Part shown: positions 17,393-23,566 of the stretch, in pieces
Layout: every line of letters starts with the position of its first letter
Numbering within the stretch: position 1 is the first letter of the stretch
Source of the DNA: Pseudomonas sp. M30-35
GTDB taxonomy: Bacteria; Pseudomonadota; Gammaproteobacteria; Pseudomonadales; Pseudomonadaceae
DNA: 64,000 nucleotides
Assembly: GCF_002163625.1 (NCBI RefSeq)
Contig: NZ_CP020892.1
Span: 992,001-1,056,000 of the forward strand
Reading direction: 5' to 3'
Position numbers and translations under genes: made by a program
The notes under the pieces: generated by a model
The model's input: only the letters and a program-made list of their open reading frames with translations
Databases searched by the model: none
Told to the model about the DNA's origin: nothing

Positions 17393-17418
17393 TGGTGGAG
17401 CCGGGGGGATTTGAACCC
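17393..17418. repeat. attL, 26-bp copy of the ssrA 3' end
   Basis: Perfect 26-bp match to 31157-31182; it begins TGGTGGAGCCGGGGGG and continues through the T-arm-like end. On the minus strand it is the last 26 nt of tmRNA including CCA. The flanks of the two copies differ, so this is the crossover core of a site-specific integration. Confidence 0.92.
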
Positions 17419-17523
17419 GTTTTCAGCGCTGTCCGTTGCTGACCTATTTTAGTCAAAGCCAGTCATTCTCTGGCATTCGCTTTTATCCAGTTGGTCAACG
17501 CTGTGCATCATTGGCATTTGATT

Positions 17524-17543
17524 TCGACACTTTTTCGACACCT
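17524..17543 (+). repeat. 20-bp direct repeat, left copy (possible integrase arm site)
   Basis: TCGACACTTTTTCGACACCT, identical to 31072-31091. Each copy is itself two TCGACAC units 11 bp apart. The copies lie about 105 bp inside attL and 65 bp inside attR in the same orientation, where arm-type integrase sites would be expected. Confidence 0.65.
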
Positions 17544-17647
17544 TTCTTTCTTTGCCCAATGGTTGACCTGTAGTGTCATTATGATGTTATCTGTCTAAGC
17601 TGATCATGTTAGTCCTTACCAGCAATCCAGTTCTTGAGGGAAATGTT

Positions 17648-17851
17648 ATGCCAATTTATGTTGCCCCAGGTGTAGAGGTTGGCCGCAACGGAGGGTCTTT
17701 CCAAGAAGTCTCTATGAATACACAGACTCATACAGTAATTACACGGTATGGTCGATACTGCACTATTCGAGACTACGAAAAAGCACCGCCAACCAGCAAG
17801 CCTAACCGTCACTGGTTTCAGATTTATAGAACGCCTGATAATACTGAATAG
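17648..17851 (+). CDS. small hypothetical cargo protein, 67 aa
   Basis: Starts MPIYVAPGVEVGRNGGSFQE at ATG 17648 with GAGGGA seven bases upstream; a longer in-frame start at 17606 has no SD. The opening (xYVAPGxxxxNGG) recalls short proteins such as YjzC, and the remainder (RYGRYCTIRDYEKAPPTSKP, WFQIYRT) has no domain I recognise. It lies just inside attL on the plus strand, convergent with the large GHKL-nuclease gene. Function is unknown. Confidence 0.6.
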   Translation: MPIYVAPGVEVGRNGGSFQEVSMNTQTHTVITRYGRYCTIRDYEKAPPTSKPNRHWFQIYRTPDNTE

Positions 17852-17870
17852 TATTGGTGCATAAAAAAAT

Positions 17871-17900
17871 GAATGCGCTCTTTTTGTTTGGAGCGCATTT
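17871..17900. terminator. bidirectional terminator between convergent cargo genes
   Basis: Stem AATGCGCTC (17872-17880) and GAGCGCATT (17891-17899) with an A-run before and T-rich sequence after. It serves the 67-aa gene on the plus strand and the GHKL-nuclease gene on the minus strand. Confidence 0.65.
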
Positions 17901-17922
17901 TAAATAATAACTTGTCTTGAAG

Positions 17923-19929
17923 CTATGTAGCTAACGTCTCGGTCTGCGCTTGTAAGTTGTTGAGTAGGATGTTTTTATTAAGCTTATCAAGTTCTAATGA
18001 TTCTCTTTCGATTTTTAAATTATCAAGAAAGTGATTGTTTCTTAATTCAAAATCATCGAGTATTGTGTACCAGTTTTTAACATATCTTTTCATTCTTGGA
18101 TCGTCAGAAACTAGCCCCATTTCACCTTTTAGTATGTGGTTGTTTATCCTGCTTTCTATCTCTGAATCTTGGTCAGATATTTTTCTTCCCACAAGGATTA
18201 ACTCAACATGCATATGCCCGCTTGAGAATTCAGGGAATTTCTTTATTAAGGCAGCATAATCATCTAGCTGTCTAAGATGCTTGATGTTTAAGGAAATGCT
18301 TGGCCTTTTTATTTCTATAATAACGCAGCGATAATATTTTCTCCCGGAGGAGTCTATTGAAGGTATCTTTCTTGCTAAGAATAAGTCAGGCTGCCGTTGT
18401 GAGATTATAACCCCATCTCTTTCTTCTTCATCTAGGTCGTCTTCGTTGATGGTTTCGATGCCTCTGACTGTGTCACGTATTCCTTTTGATAGCTTTGTAA
18501 AGGACGCTTCTTCTGCACCTAGGGTTTCGTAGGCTGGACCAAATAGCCATGTATTATTTTCAATTACGCTTTGAAGATCAGGGGTTTCAAGAATCTCAAG
18601 ATAATGTTTGTTCATTATCTCTCTAAGTTGGTGGACTGCAACTTGTCTTTTGTAAAGTATCTCAATGGTTGATATTACATTTTCAAGTTTAATTGACTTT
18701 ATTTGGCGAGCAAGTTTTTCTGTTGAATCTTGATCGAGGTCTAAGGTACTTTCCAAAATATCAAGCAGCGCGTCGTTCTCATTTGATATGAGCAGTCGAT
18801 CTAATAACCTAATAAGTATTTTCTTTTGTTTCTTTTGTAGTGTGTTGAATACAGATGGGTCGGCTAGATATATAGATTTTACTGTGCTTTTTACCTTGGT
18901 ACTTCTCCATTTGGCTTCATGGGTGTCTAACTTGGAGTAGTCAGGGAATATGCCATCTTTTTCGAACTTATCAATCTGAATGTCAGCGAATTTTTTTAAG
19001 AAATCATCATAAATATCTTGTGTTATGGCGTTGAGGTCTTTCTGTAAGCTTCTCCAGGTTTTGCAGTTAGGGTTGAAGCTGCTTGAAAGAAATGTATCGT
19101 TGTTTTCTTCGAACTCATTAGCCCATTCTGAAATTATATAAATGCTTGTGTAAAAATTGGGCTTGTTGTTTAAGCTGCTGAGTTCTTTGTGAACATTTGA
19201 CCCTACGCTGGTCATTAAGTATGTATATGATTTTTCCGAGCTAGGCTTCTCAGTCCAGCGAATAACCTTTATTACAAAATCCTGTCCTTCCGTACTGATT
19301 TTTTTTTCAGTAATTTCGTGTGCGGGAATCTCAATTGGTTTTCCGTTGAGTAAAAGGCTTTTGTCTTTGTTAAGGGCTAAGTACCACCCGAACTCAATAG
19401 ACATTAAATTCGCAAGCTCTGGCTCAGCGGGTAAATTTTTTGTAAAGTTAAAAAGTTCAACACAGGTTCCTTGGCACTCTGATGATAGCAGGGCGTGTTG
19501 ATCTTCTTTTGCTATGCCTTGAATGTTGTAATTTGCCAGGTTGGCAGAATTAATTGTTATGACAGCATCGCCATCATTTTTGTTCCGCGTGTGCCAACGG
19601 GCTTCATTACAAAGTACGTGAAATGCTAACCGGCCTCTTCCATGCGACCCATGCTGGCTGGCTCTTCCGAGCTTGGATGATTCATTAAACTTCCCGAAAT
19701 TATTATCTGCGTATAGAAACTCTATGCCTGTGCCATTGTCCAGCACAGAGATTTGTTCTGGTCCGCCAGCCTCATTCGAGGCGTAATTAACTTTTACTGA
19801 TGATGAATTAGCGTCAAACCCATTCCAAGCAAGTTCAAATATTGGTTGCCAAGGATCAGTTTTTTTAAAGTGTTTCTTAATGCCGAGTCCTGTAATATTT
19901 GTAGAGGCAGAAAGCTTGTAGTTAGACAT
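17923..19929 (-). CDS. GHKL ATPase fused to a Shedu-like (DUF4263) PD-(D/E)xK nuclease
   Basis: A 668-aa protein from ATG 19929 (MSNYKLSAST); an upstream in-frame TTG at 20043 is less credible. The N-terminus is a GHKL ATP-binding domain with ELAWNGFDA (E32, N36, D39), DNGTG (64-68) and the lid GSHGRGR (94-100). The middle ~300 residues are helical and unassigned. The C-terminus has ENNTWLFGP near 457-465, PDLFL (D515) and IIEIKRP (E539, K541), a D-x(n)-ExK core in the style of the Shedu family. The GHKL domain resembles MORC/MutL-like ATPases that occur with restriction systems. I infer an ATP-gated nuclease for anti-phage defence or superinfection exclusion. It is strongly AT-rich and sits as prophage cargo. 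Confidence 0.78.
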   Translation of the reverse strand: MSNYKLSASTNITGLGIKKHFKKTDPWQPIFELAWNGFDANSSSVKVNYASNEAGGPEQISVLDNGTGIEFLYADNNFGKFNESSKLGRASQHGSHGRGRLAFHVLCNEARWHTRNKNDGDAVITINSANLANYNIQGIAKEDQHALLSSECQGTCVELFNFTKNLPAEPELANLMSIEFGWYLALNKDKSLLLNGKPIEIPAHEITEKKISTEGQDFVIKVIRWTEKPSSEKSYTYLMTSVGSNVHKELSSLNNKPNFYTSIYIISEWANEFEENNDTFLSSSFNPNCKTWRSLQKDLNAITQDIYDDFLKKFADIQIDKFEKDGIFPDYSKLDTHEAKWRSTKVKSTVKSIYLADPSVFNTLQKKQKKILIRLLDRLLISNENDALLDILESTLDLDQDSTEKLARQIKSIKLENVISTIEILYKRQVAVHQLREIMNKHYLEILETPDLQSVIENNTWLFGPAYETLGAEEASFTKLSKGIRDTVRGIETINEDDLDEEERDGVIISQRQPDLFLARKIPSIDSSGRKYYRCVIIEIKRPSISLNIKHLRQLDDYAALIKKFPEFSSGHMHVELILVGRKISDQDSEIESRINNHILKGEMGLVSDDPRMKRYVKNWYTILDDFELRNNHFLDNLKIERESLELDKLNKNILLNNLQAQTETLAT

Positions 19930-20056
19930 TTTCTTTCTTGATCCTTTTTGCGCTAATTCAATTGGAGTTTCTAGCTTTTGAGGTTGGTCATAAGTTTTTA
20001 TTTTTAATATATATTGCCCATTGCTAAGAATGGCAGCTTTCAAAAGGTGACTGTTT

Positions 20057-20626
20057 TCAATCTCGGTGGCTTAACCCAACTCTTGCTCTGCAATTCCTGC
20101 CTTCAATGCTGCCTGCTTTGTGTGGCCAGCAAGCCCTGTCTTTCATGCTCGGCTTTTGCTCAACAATTGTGATTTTCGTCTTCTCTGGGGGCTTTGGGGC
20201 TTCTATCGGTATTTTGGGGTCTTCGAATTTCAAAACGTTATCCGCGCCGCGTCGTACGTAATTTCGGTCGTTGAAGGAAACTTGTTTAACCTGGGCGGAT
20301 TTTGACTCGTTTTGAGACGGTGGGGTGAAGGTCACTGTTTCTCGGGCGCGATCACGTTTTGCCTGTTGTTCCACGACCCGATCCCAGTTTTTGGAATCGC
20401 TGCTTACGCTTCTGCTACGCTGCTTCTCATAGTCTGGCGTAGGTCTTACGTAGTTTGGGTTCGTGAAGTTCTTTGCCAAGTCGCCCATGCGGGCTGAGTC
20501 GGTAAAGGCAAGTCCTCCTAGCGTCACGCAGGTTCCGATCACACCGGCTATGATCAGTCCTTTTGTGTTTCCCCTACGTGCCCTTGTCCGTATGTAGTCT
20601 GGGGCATCGTTCCAATCAGCCTTCAT
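20057..20626 (-). CDS. hypothetical single-TM protein in the repressor transcript
   Basis: A 189-aa protein from ATG 20626, with GGGAGAG upstream. It has a short cytoplasmic N-terminus (MKADWNDAPDYIRTRARRGN), one TM helix (GLIIAGVIGTCVTLGGLAF), then ~150 residues of polar, Pro- and Lys-rich sequence (TFTPPSQNESKSAQVKQVSF, EAPKPPEKTKITIVEQKPS) ending with Cys-containing KDRACWPHK and GRNCRARV. Probably a type II membrane protein with a periplasmic extension. It follows the repressor gene on the same strand at 58 bp. I do not recognise the family. Confidence 0.65.
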   Translation of the reverse strand: MKADWNDAPDYIRTRARRGNTKGLIIAGVIGTCVTLGGLAFTDSARMGDLAKNFTNPNYVRPTPDYEKQRSRSVSSDSKNWDRVVEQQAKRDRARETVTFTPPSQNESKSAQVKQVSFNDRNYVRRGADNVLKFEDPKIPIEAPKPPEKTKITIVEQKPSMKDRACWPHKAGSIEGRNCRARVGLSHRD

Positions 20627-20684
20627 TTCTTGCTCTCCCTTGTCCCTCGGGCATACCAACGTTTAGCTAATTCTTGTGTTATCG

Positions 20685-20957
20685 CTATCCCGCGTTTTGA
20701 CTGGTCAAGTTTCGGTTGGCCTCGTCGTACTCTGGGCTTGTCTGACCTTTATCTGGCATGACTTCACCAGTCATGAGCCACCACCGATAGTTCGGGTATA
20801 GCTTCCCAAGCTGGTCAATTTCTTCTGCGCTAATTCTGGCTCGCCCTCTCTTAATGCTCTGCCACCTCACGTATTCCTTGCTGTTTACCTCGGCAAGGTC
20901 TTTGAGGCTGGTTGCATCAAGCAATTTAAGAACTCTATCAAGCATTGATTCGCTCAT
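20685..20957 (-). CDS. phage repressor-like HTH protein
   Basis: A 90-aa protein starting MSESMLDRVLKLLDATSLKD, with LAEVNSKEYVRWQSIKRGRA, RISAEEIDQLGKLYPNYRWW and LMTGEVMPDKG. This resembles small CI/Cro-like regulators of inoviruses, in which the helix-turn-helix is followed by the recurring phrase LGxLYPxYRWWLMTGE. It is divergent from the excisionase gene across a ~115-bp region rich in TGGA/TCCA repeats, so it is the likely lysogeny repressor. The frame also offers a start at 20969, four residues earlier. Confidence 0.8.
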   Translation of the reverse strand: MSESMLDRVLKLLDATSLKDLAEVNSKEYVRWQSIKRGRARISAEEIDQLGKLYPNYRWWLMTGEVMPDKGQTSPEYDEANRNLTSQNAG

Positions 20958-20972
20958 TACCAAAAACAATCG

Positions 20973-21043
20973 TATGGACTATTGCCATAATCCGGTTATT
21001 TATGGATACTGTCCATATGGATTTATTCCATATTGATAGTCCA
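20973..21043. promoter_or_regulatory. divergent control region with repeated TGGA/TCCA operators
   Basis: The region between repressor and excisionase contains TGGACTAT at 20975-20982 and its exact inverse ATAGTCCA at 21036-21043. Between them lies a compact dyad ATGGATACTGTCCAT (21002-21016) and CCATATGG (21013-21020). It is AT-rich and should hold both divergent promoters. The repeated half-sites are good candidate operators for the repressor at 20685-20957. Confidence 0.6.
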
Positions 21044-21072
21044 ACAATGACCAACATAGTGCAGGAAAGATC

Positions 21073-21297
21073 ATGGATGTGGAAGGAACTGACCTCTCTT
21101 TGAAAGACCTTATTTCTCCGCCGCCGCTTATGCCTTGGCGCCAGTTTGCAAATTGGATTCGTATGGCTGATGACCATCCCACTGTTTGGGGCTGGATTCG
21201 CAACGGTTATCTGCCTTCTCGCAAAGTAGGTAAGCACATGATGGTCAATGTGTCGTTGCTTGCTAAACAGCTTCTCGATGAAGAGTTCACCGAGTGA
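21073..21297 (+). CDS. excisionase-like DNA-binding protein
   Basis: A 74-aa protein (MDVEGTDLSLKDLISPPP) with a winged-helix pattern: PWRQFANWIRMADDHPTVWG then WIRNGYLPSRKVGKHMMVNV and SLLAKQLLDEEF. The phrase ...GxLPSxKxGxxxxVN is typical of MerR-like excisionase/Cox proteins in Pf-type phages. First gene of the rightward phage operon, opposite the repressor. It probably directs excision with the integrase and may also antagonise the repressor. Its TGA overlaps the GTG start of the next small gene. Confidence 0.78.
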   Translation: MDVEGTDLSLKDLISPPPLMPWRQFANWIRMADDHPTVWGWIRNGYLPSRKVGKHMMVNVSLLAKQLLDEEFTE

Positions 21298-21458
21298 GCA
21301 GGGCAGATCAGCAATTCAAGCTGCGGCTACCCGCTGCCTTGCGTGCTCAAGTTGAACAAGCCGCAAAGGCATCACGCCGCTCTATAAATGCAGAGTTAAT
21401 CATTCGCCTAGAAGCCAGCTTCGTACAGGTCAAAGAAAGTCAGGAGGACGCCCAGTGA
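21294..21458 (+). CDS. Arc-family ribbon-helix-helix DNA-binding protein, 54 aa
   Basis: A 54-codon frame from GTG 21294, overlapping the excisionase stop (GTGA), ending TGA 21456-21458. It reads SRADQQFKLRLPAALRAQVE and then QAAKASRRSINAELIIRLEAS, the Arc/MetJ pattern: a beta strand with QFKLRLP, helix A, then RRSINAELIIRLE for helix B. Arc-like proteins are dimeric repressors. Its position in the early region suggests control of phage gene expression. Confidence 0.8.
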   Translation: MSRADQQFKLRLPAALRAQVEQAAKASRRSINAELIIRLEASFVQVKESQEDAQ

Positions 21459-21497
21459 TCTACATGACCCACGGACGACTAGGGGAGGGCATGAGCT

Positions 21498-21812
21498 ATG
21501 ACGCTCAACCGCTACCTGCATCAGCCTCACGCCGAGGACTGCGCCTGCTCTGTATGTTGGACTTTGGCCGAAATGGCAAAGCCCGCTCTTTACCAGTCCA
21601 CACCCTGCAACGATTGCAAACCCCATGGGCTGCCGTATCTCGTCAATGGCCGTTGGTACTGCCAGACGGCTTACAAATGCGCGAAACACACGCCCAGCAA
21701 ACGACCTCCGAAGTATTGGAGCGTTATTCACGACTCGGGCAAGCCGGTGCCTTACGTCCCGCTGTGGGGTGTCACCAATGACTTTTTTGGGAGCGGGCAT
21801 AACGTGGACTGA
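21498..21812 (+). CDS. Cys-rich hypothetical phage protein, 104 aa
   Basis: A 104-aa protein MTLNRYLHQPHAEDCACSVC... with Cys/His spacing that suggests a zinc-binding fold: H-x4-C-x-C-x2-C near the N-terminus, C-x2-C in STPCNDCKPHG, and later GRWYCQTAYKCAKH. A second overlapping frame (21455-21781) runs through the same DNA, but its composition (QPLPASASRRGLRLL) looks random. I chose this frame for the regular Cys motifs. Function unknown; early-region position. Confidence 0.65.
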   Translation: MTLNRYLHQPHAEDCACSVCWTLAEMAKPALYQSTPCNDCKPHGLPYLVNGRWYCQTAYKCAKHTPSKRPPKYWSVIHDSGKPVPYVPLWGVTNDFFGSGHNVD

Positions 21813-21876
21813 GCTAGCGATAGTCAGTACCTGCGTCACGATCAACCTCAGCATTGTTTGGGCGATTTTCCGATGA
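21778..21876 (+). CDS. very small membrane protein, 32 aa (candidate)
   Basis: ATG 21778 opens a 32-codon frame MTFLGAGITWTELAIVSTCV then TINLSIVWAIFR, essentially one hydrophobic helix. It overlaps the end of the Cys-rich gene in another frame, and its TGA overlaps the ATG of the next gene (ATGA at 21873-21876). The tight overlaps on both sides favour a real gene. No clear SD is present. It could be a small phage inner-membrane protein. Confidence 0.45.
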   Translation: MTFLGAGITWTELAIVSTCVTINLSIVWAIFR

Positions 21877-22199
21877 TCACTTTACAAATCATTTTGGCGG
21901 TCATGTTTTGCGTTGCTGCCTTCGAGATCTGTCGCAGTGAGATTGCTAAATCAAAGTCAGCCTTTCGCACGGCTCGCTATCTAGTCGCACTGTTATGGCA
22001 CTGGTCGATTCCCTTTGTACTGGGCTGTCTTGCCGCTTCGGTGGTTTCGCTTATGGGCATTCAGCAAGGGCTTATGCAGGTAACCGATGTGCTGGATGAG
22101 GCCATTCAACAAGCCGTACAAGCCTGCGGGGTAGCCGATCAACCGCCTGACAGTAGATCGCCGTCTGAGTCCGGGACAGCTTCACCGTCGCGGGCTTAG
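21873..22199 (+). CDS. phage membrane protein, two TM helices
   Basis: A 108-aa protein from ATG 21873 (MITLQIILAVMFCVAAFEIC). The first TM helix is at the N-terminus, the second at WSIPFVLGCLAASVVSLMG, with a basic loop between them (RSEIAKSKSAFRTARYL). A hydrophilic tail is rich in Ser and Pro (QPPDSRSPSESGTASPS). It is followed by a rho-independent terminator at 22217. Similar small bitopic or two-TM proteins are common in inovirus early regions; no specific role can be given. Confidence 0.65.
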   Translation: MITLQIILAVMFCVAAFEICRSEIAKSKSAFRTARYLVALLWHWSIPFVLGCLAASVVSLMGIQQGLMQVTDVLDEAIQQAVQACGVADQPPDSRSPSESGTASPSRA

Positions 22200-22216
22200 G
22201 GGGCGAAACGGGATAA

Positions 22217-22238
22217 CAAGGGCCGGGCCCTTGGTTTT
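22217..22238 (+). terminator. rho-independent terminator ending the early phage operon
   Basis: Perfect 8-bp stem CAAGGGCC (22217-22224) and GGCCCTTG (22226-22233), followed by GTTTT. It separates the early regulatory genes from the ssDNA-binding and structural genes. Confidence 0.7.
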
Positions 22239-22398
22239 AAACAGGCAACACAACTCACGAATTTAGCGACTTAACAGAAACGCCGCTTCGAACTGAAAAC
22301 CACCCACCGGAAAAACTGAAAGTTAACCGGTGCGGGAAAACTCAGCCCGAAGAAAGGCAAAACCGCGCAATCAAGCGCAATTCAAAGAGGTGGTAAAC
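22239..22398. other. phage intergenic region with CACCGG/CCGGTG dyad
   Basis: About 160 bp without a gene between the early terminator and the ssDNA-binding gene. It contains an inverted repeat CACCGG (22305-22310) and CCGGTG (22327-22332) with a 16-nt loop. It should hold the promoter for the structural operon and is one candidate location for the phage replication origin. Confidence 0.4.
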
Positions 22399-22776
22399 AT
22401 GGCTCGTTCAACTATGGAAGTAGCATTTCTCGGCACTCAACGTTTCGACGGTGAGAACGGCCAGAAGTACATCAAGGTTTTCTACGGTGATGAACCAGAC
22501 GGCAAAACCGAGCACGGCTTGTCGATCATCGGTATGGCTGCTGACGACGATGTCGCTGATGAAATCTTTCACGCTGGCTCCAAGTTCGAACCCCTGCAGC
22601 TTGTGCGCATCACCTTCGATGTCGCTCGCGGTGGCCAGAACAAGGGCAAAAATCTAGCCCTGCACATCGAAGAAGTAGAACGCCCAGGCACTCGCAACGC
22701 ACCAACCCCGTCCACCACTGGCGCGACCAAAGCATCAGATTCGGCCAAACCATCCGACCCGACGAAAGCCAGCTAA
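22399..22776 (+). CDS. inovirus ssDNA-binding-type protein (DUF1293-like)
   Basis: A 125-aa protein from ATG 22399 (MARSTMEVAFLGTQRFDGEN) with AAAGAGGTGG upstream. The first ~95 residues look like a small OB-fold protein (KYIKVFYGDEPDGKTEHGLS, FEPLQLVRITFDVARGGQNK). The tail is low-complexity, rich in Thr, Ser, Lys and Pro. Position and size match the ssDNA-binding (gene V-like) protein of Pf-type phages, which coats the packaged strand before assembly and can repress translation. Assigned from position and general shape rather than a decisive motif. Confidence 0.6.
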   Translation: MARSTMEVAFLGTQRFDGENGQKYIKVFYGDEPDGKTEHGLSIIGMAADDDVADEIFHAGSKFEPLQLVRITFDVARGGQNKGKNLALHIEEVERPGTRNAPTPSTTGATKASDSAKPSDPTKAS

Positions 22777-22785
22777 TCGGAGGGC

Positions 22786-22977
22786 ATGACCGTGCTCAAA
22801 GGTGATCGCGTTATCTGTGACCTCTGCCAGAGCGATATGGGCCAGTTACACAACTTGCCTAGTGATTTCGTCGACTCGGCACCTGATATGCGCGTTCCAC
22901 CTCACTACGCGGTCTGCCCGGTTTGTTTCGAGTACTCGGTTCCTCTGGAACCCGAACAAGACACTCAACCGCTTTAG
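22786..22977 (+). CDS. small zinc-ribbon-like phage protein, 63 aa
   Basis: MTVLKGDRVICDLCQSDMGQ ... HYAVCPVCFEYSVPLEPEQ. Two C-x2-C knuckles 34 residues apart suggest a zinc ribbon. It starts 10 bp after the ssDNA-binding gene and is followed at 13 bp by a 36-codon membrane protein gene, so it belongs to the structural operon. Function unknown. Confidence 0.65.
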   Translation: MTVLKGDRVICDLCQSDMGQLHNLPSDFVDSAPDMRVPPHYAVCPVCFEYSVPLEPEQDTQPL

Positions 22978-22989
22978 GGGCTTCGGGAT

Positions 22990-23100
22990 ATGGACGCATA
23001 CCTGCTGAACATCACTCTCGGCGACCTTTGGGCGCTCCAATTCATACAAGGCGTCGTGATGGTCATGGCCCTTGGACTGATCCACGGACACCAGAGGTAA
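22990..23100 (+). CDS. 36-aa phage membrane protein
   Basis: ATG 22990 to TAA 23100 encodes MDAYLLNITLGDLWALQFIQ then GVVMVMALGLIHGHQR, a short N-terminus followed by one TM helix and a basic C-terminus. Two such tiny membrane proteins directly before the major coat gene occupy the position of the end-cap proteins VII and IX of Ff phages, so a minor capsid or assembly role is plausible. No sequence identity to those is claimed. Confidence 0.6.
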   Translation: MDAYLLNITLGDLWALQFIQGVVMVMALGLIHGHQR

Positions 23101-23105
23101 CGACT

Positions 23106-23231
23106 ATGGCTTTCACTTGGGGGCAATACCTCGTTATCGCTGGGTTCTTGGTAGGTGCCCTAGGTATTGGCGTCGCTTGGGGCAACTTCCGGCTCGGCTG
23201 GAAAGAAATGATAGACGCATCAACCAACTGA
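23106..23231 (+). CDS. 41-aa phage membrane protein, possible minor coat protein
   Basis: ATG 23106 to TGA 23231 encodes MAFTWGQYLVIAGFLVGALG then IGVAWGNFRLGWKEMIDAST. One glycine-rich TM helix is followed by a basic/amphipathic tail, as in minor end-cap proteins of filamentous phages. The start is 6 bp after the preceding stop, and it precedes the major coat gene by 11 bp. Confidence 0.65.
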   Translation: MAFTWGQYLVIAGFLVGALGIGVAWGNFRLGWKEMIDASTN

Positions 23232-23242
23232 GGTAATTCAAC

Positions 23243-23545
23243 ATGGAAAAAACACAACTGGCCGTCTCTATCGGCCAAGCCAACAACAGCAACGGGACCA
23301 GTGTCGGTAAAGCACTGGGCGGCAAAAAGGCGCTCGCCATGCTCACCGTTGTTTCCGCTTCGCTTACTGCTGCATCCGCTAACGCAGCCATTGATGTTCC
23401 GGCTGAACTGCTAGCCATCTTCACCGATCTGGCAATTGCTTTCGGCACGCTCATGGCAGCCGGTGCGGTGCTGTTCGGTGTGATTCGCGGCGGCATTGCA
23501 CTGTTCAAAATCGCTGGTCGTGTATTCAGCGCTGCAGGCGCTTAA
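23243..23545 (+). CDS. inovirus major coat protein precursor
   Basis: A 100-aa precursor. A long leader (MEKTQLAVSIGQANNSNGTS...ALAMLTVVSASLTAASANA) has a signal-peptidase site at ANA/AID. The mature ~49-residue protein has an acidic start (AIDVPAELLAIFTD), a single TM helix (FGTLMAAGAVLFGVIRGGIA) and a basic C-terminus (LFKIAGRVFSAAGA). This acidic-hydrophobic-basic layout is that of filamentous-phage pVIII. Thousands of copies would form the virion tube, inserted in the inner membrane before assembly. Confidence 0.88.
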   Translation: MEKTQLAVSIGQANNSNGTSVGKALGGKKALAMLTVVSASLTAASANAAIDVPAELLAIFTDLAIAFGTLMAAGAVLFGVIRGGIALFKIAGRVFSAAGA

Positions 23546-23566
23546 CCCTAACCCGGAGGCTGATAG

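Noticed and set aside
17172..17456. 94-codon minus-strand frame crossing attL
   Set aside because: It overlaps the integrase remnant in another frame and runs through a terminator and the att repeat; no recognisable sequence.
17393..17460. Apparent tRNA gene because of the sequence resembling a T-arm and CCA end
   Set aside because: Only the last 26 nt match ssrA; no anticodon or D arm follows. It is an attachment-site copy.
21455..21781. 108-codon plus-strand frame overlapping the Cys-rich gene
   Set aside because: The alternative frame at 21498 has regular Cys/His motifs and an SD-independent overlap layout typical of the operon; this one looks random.
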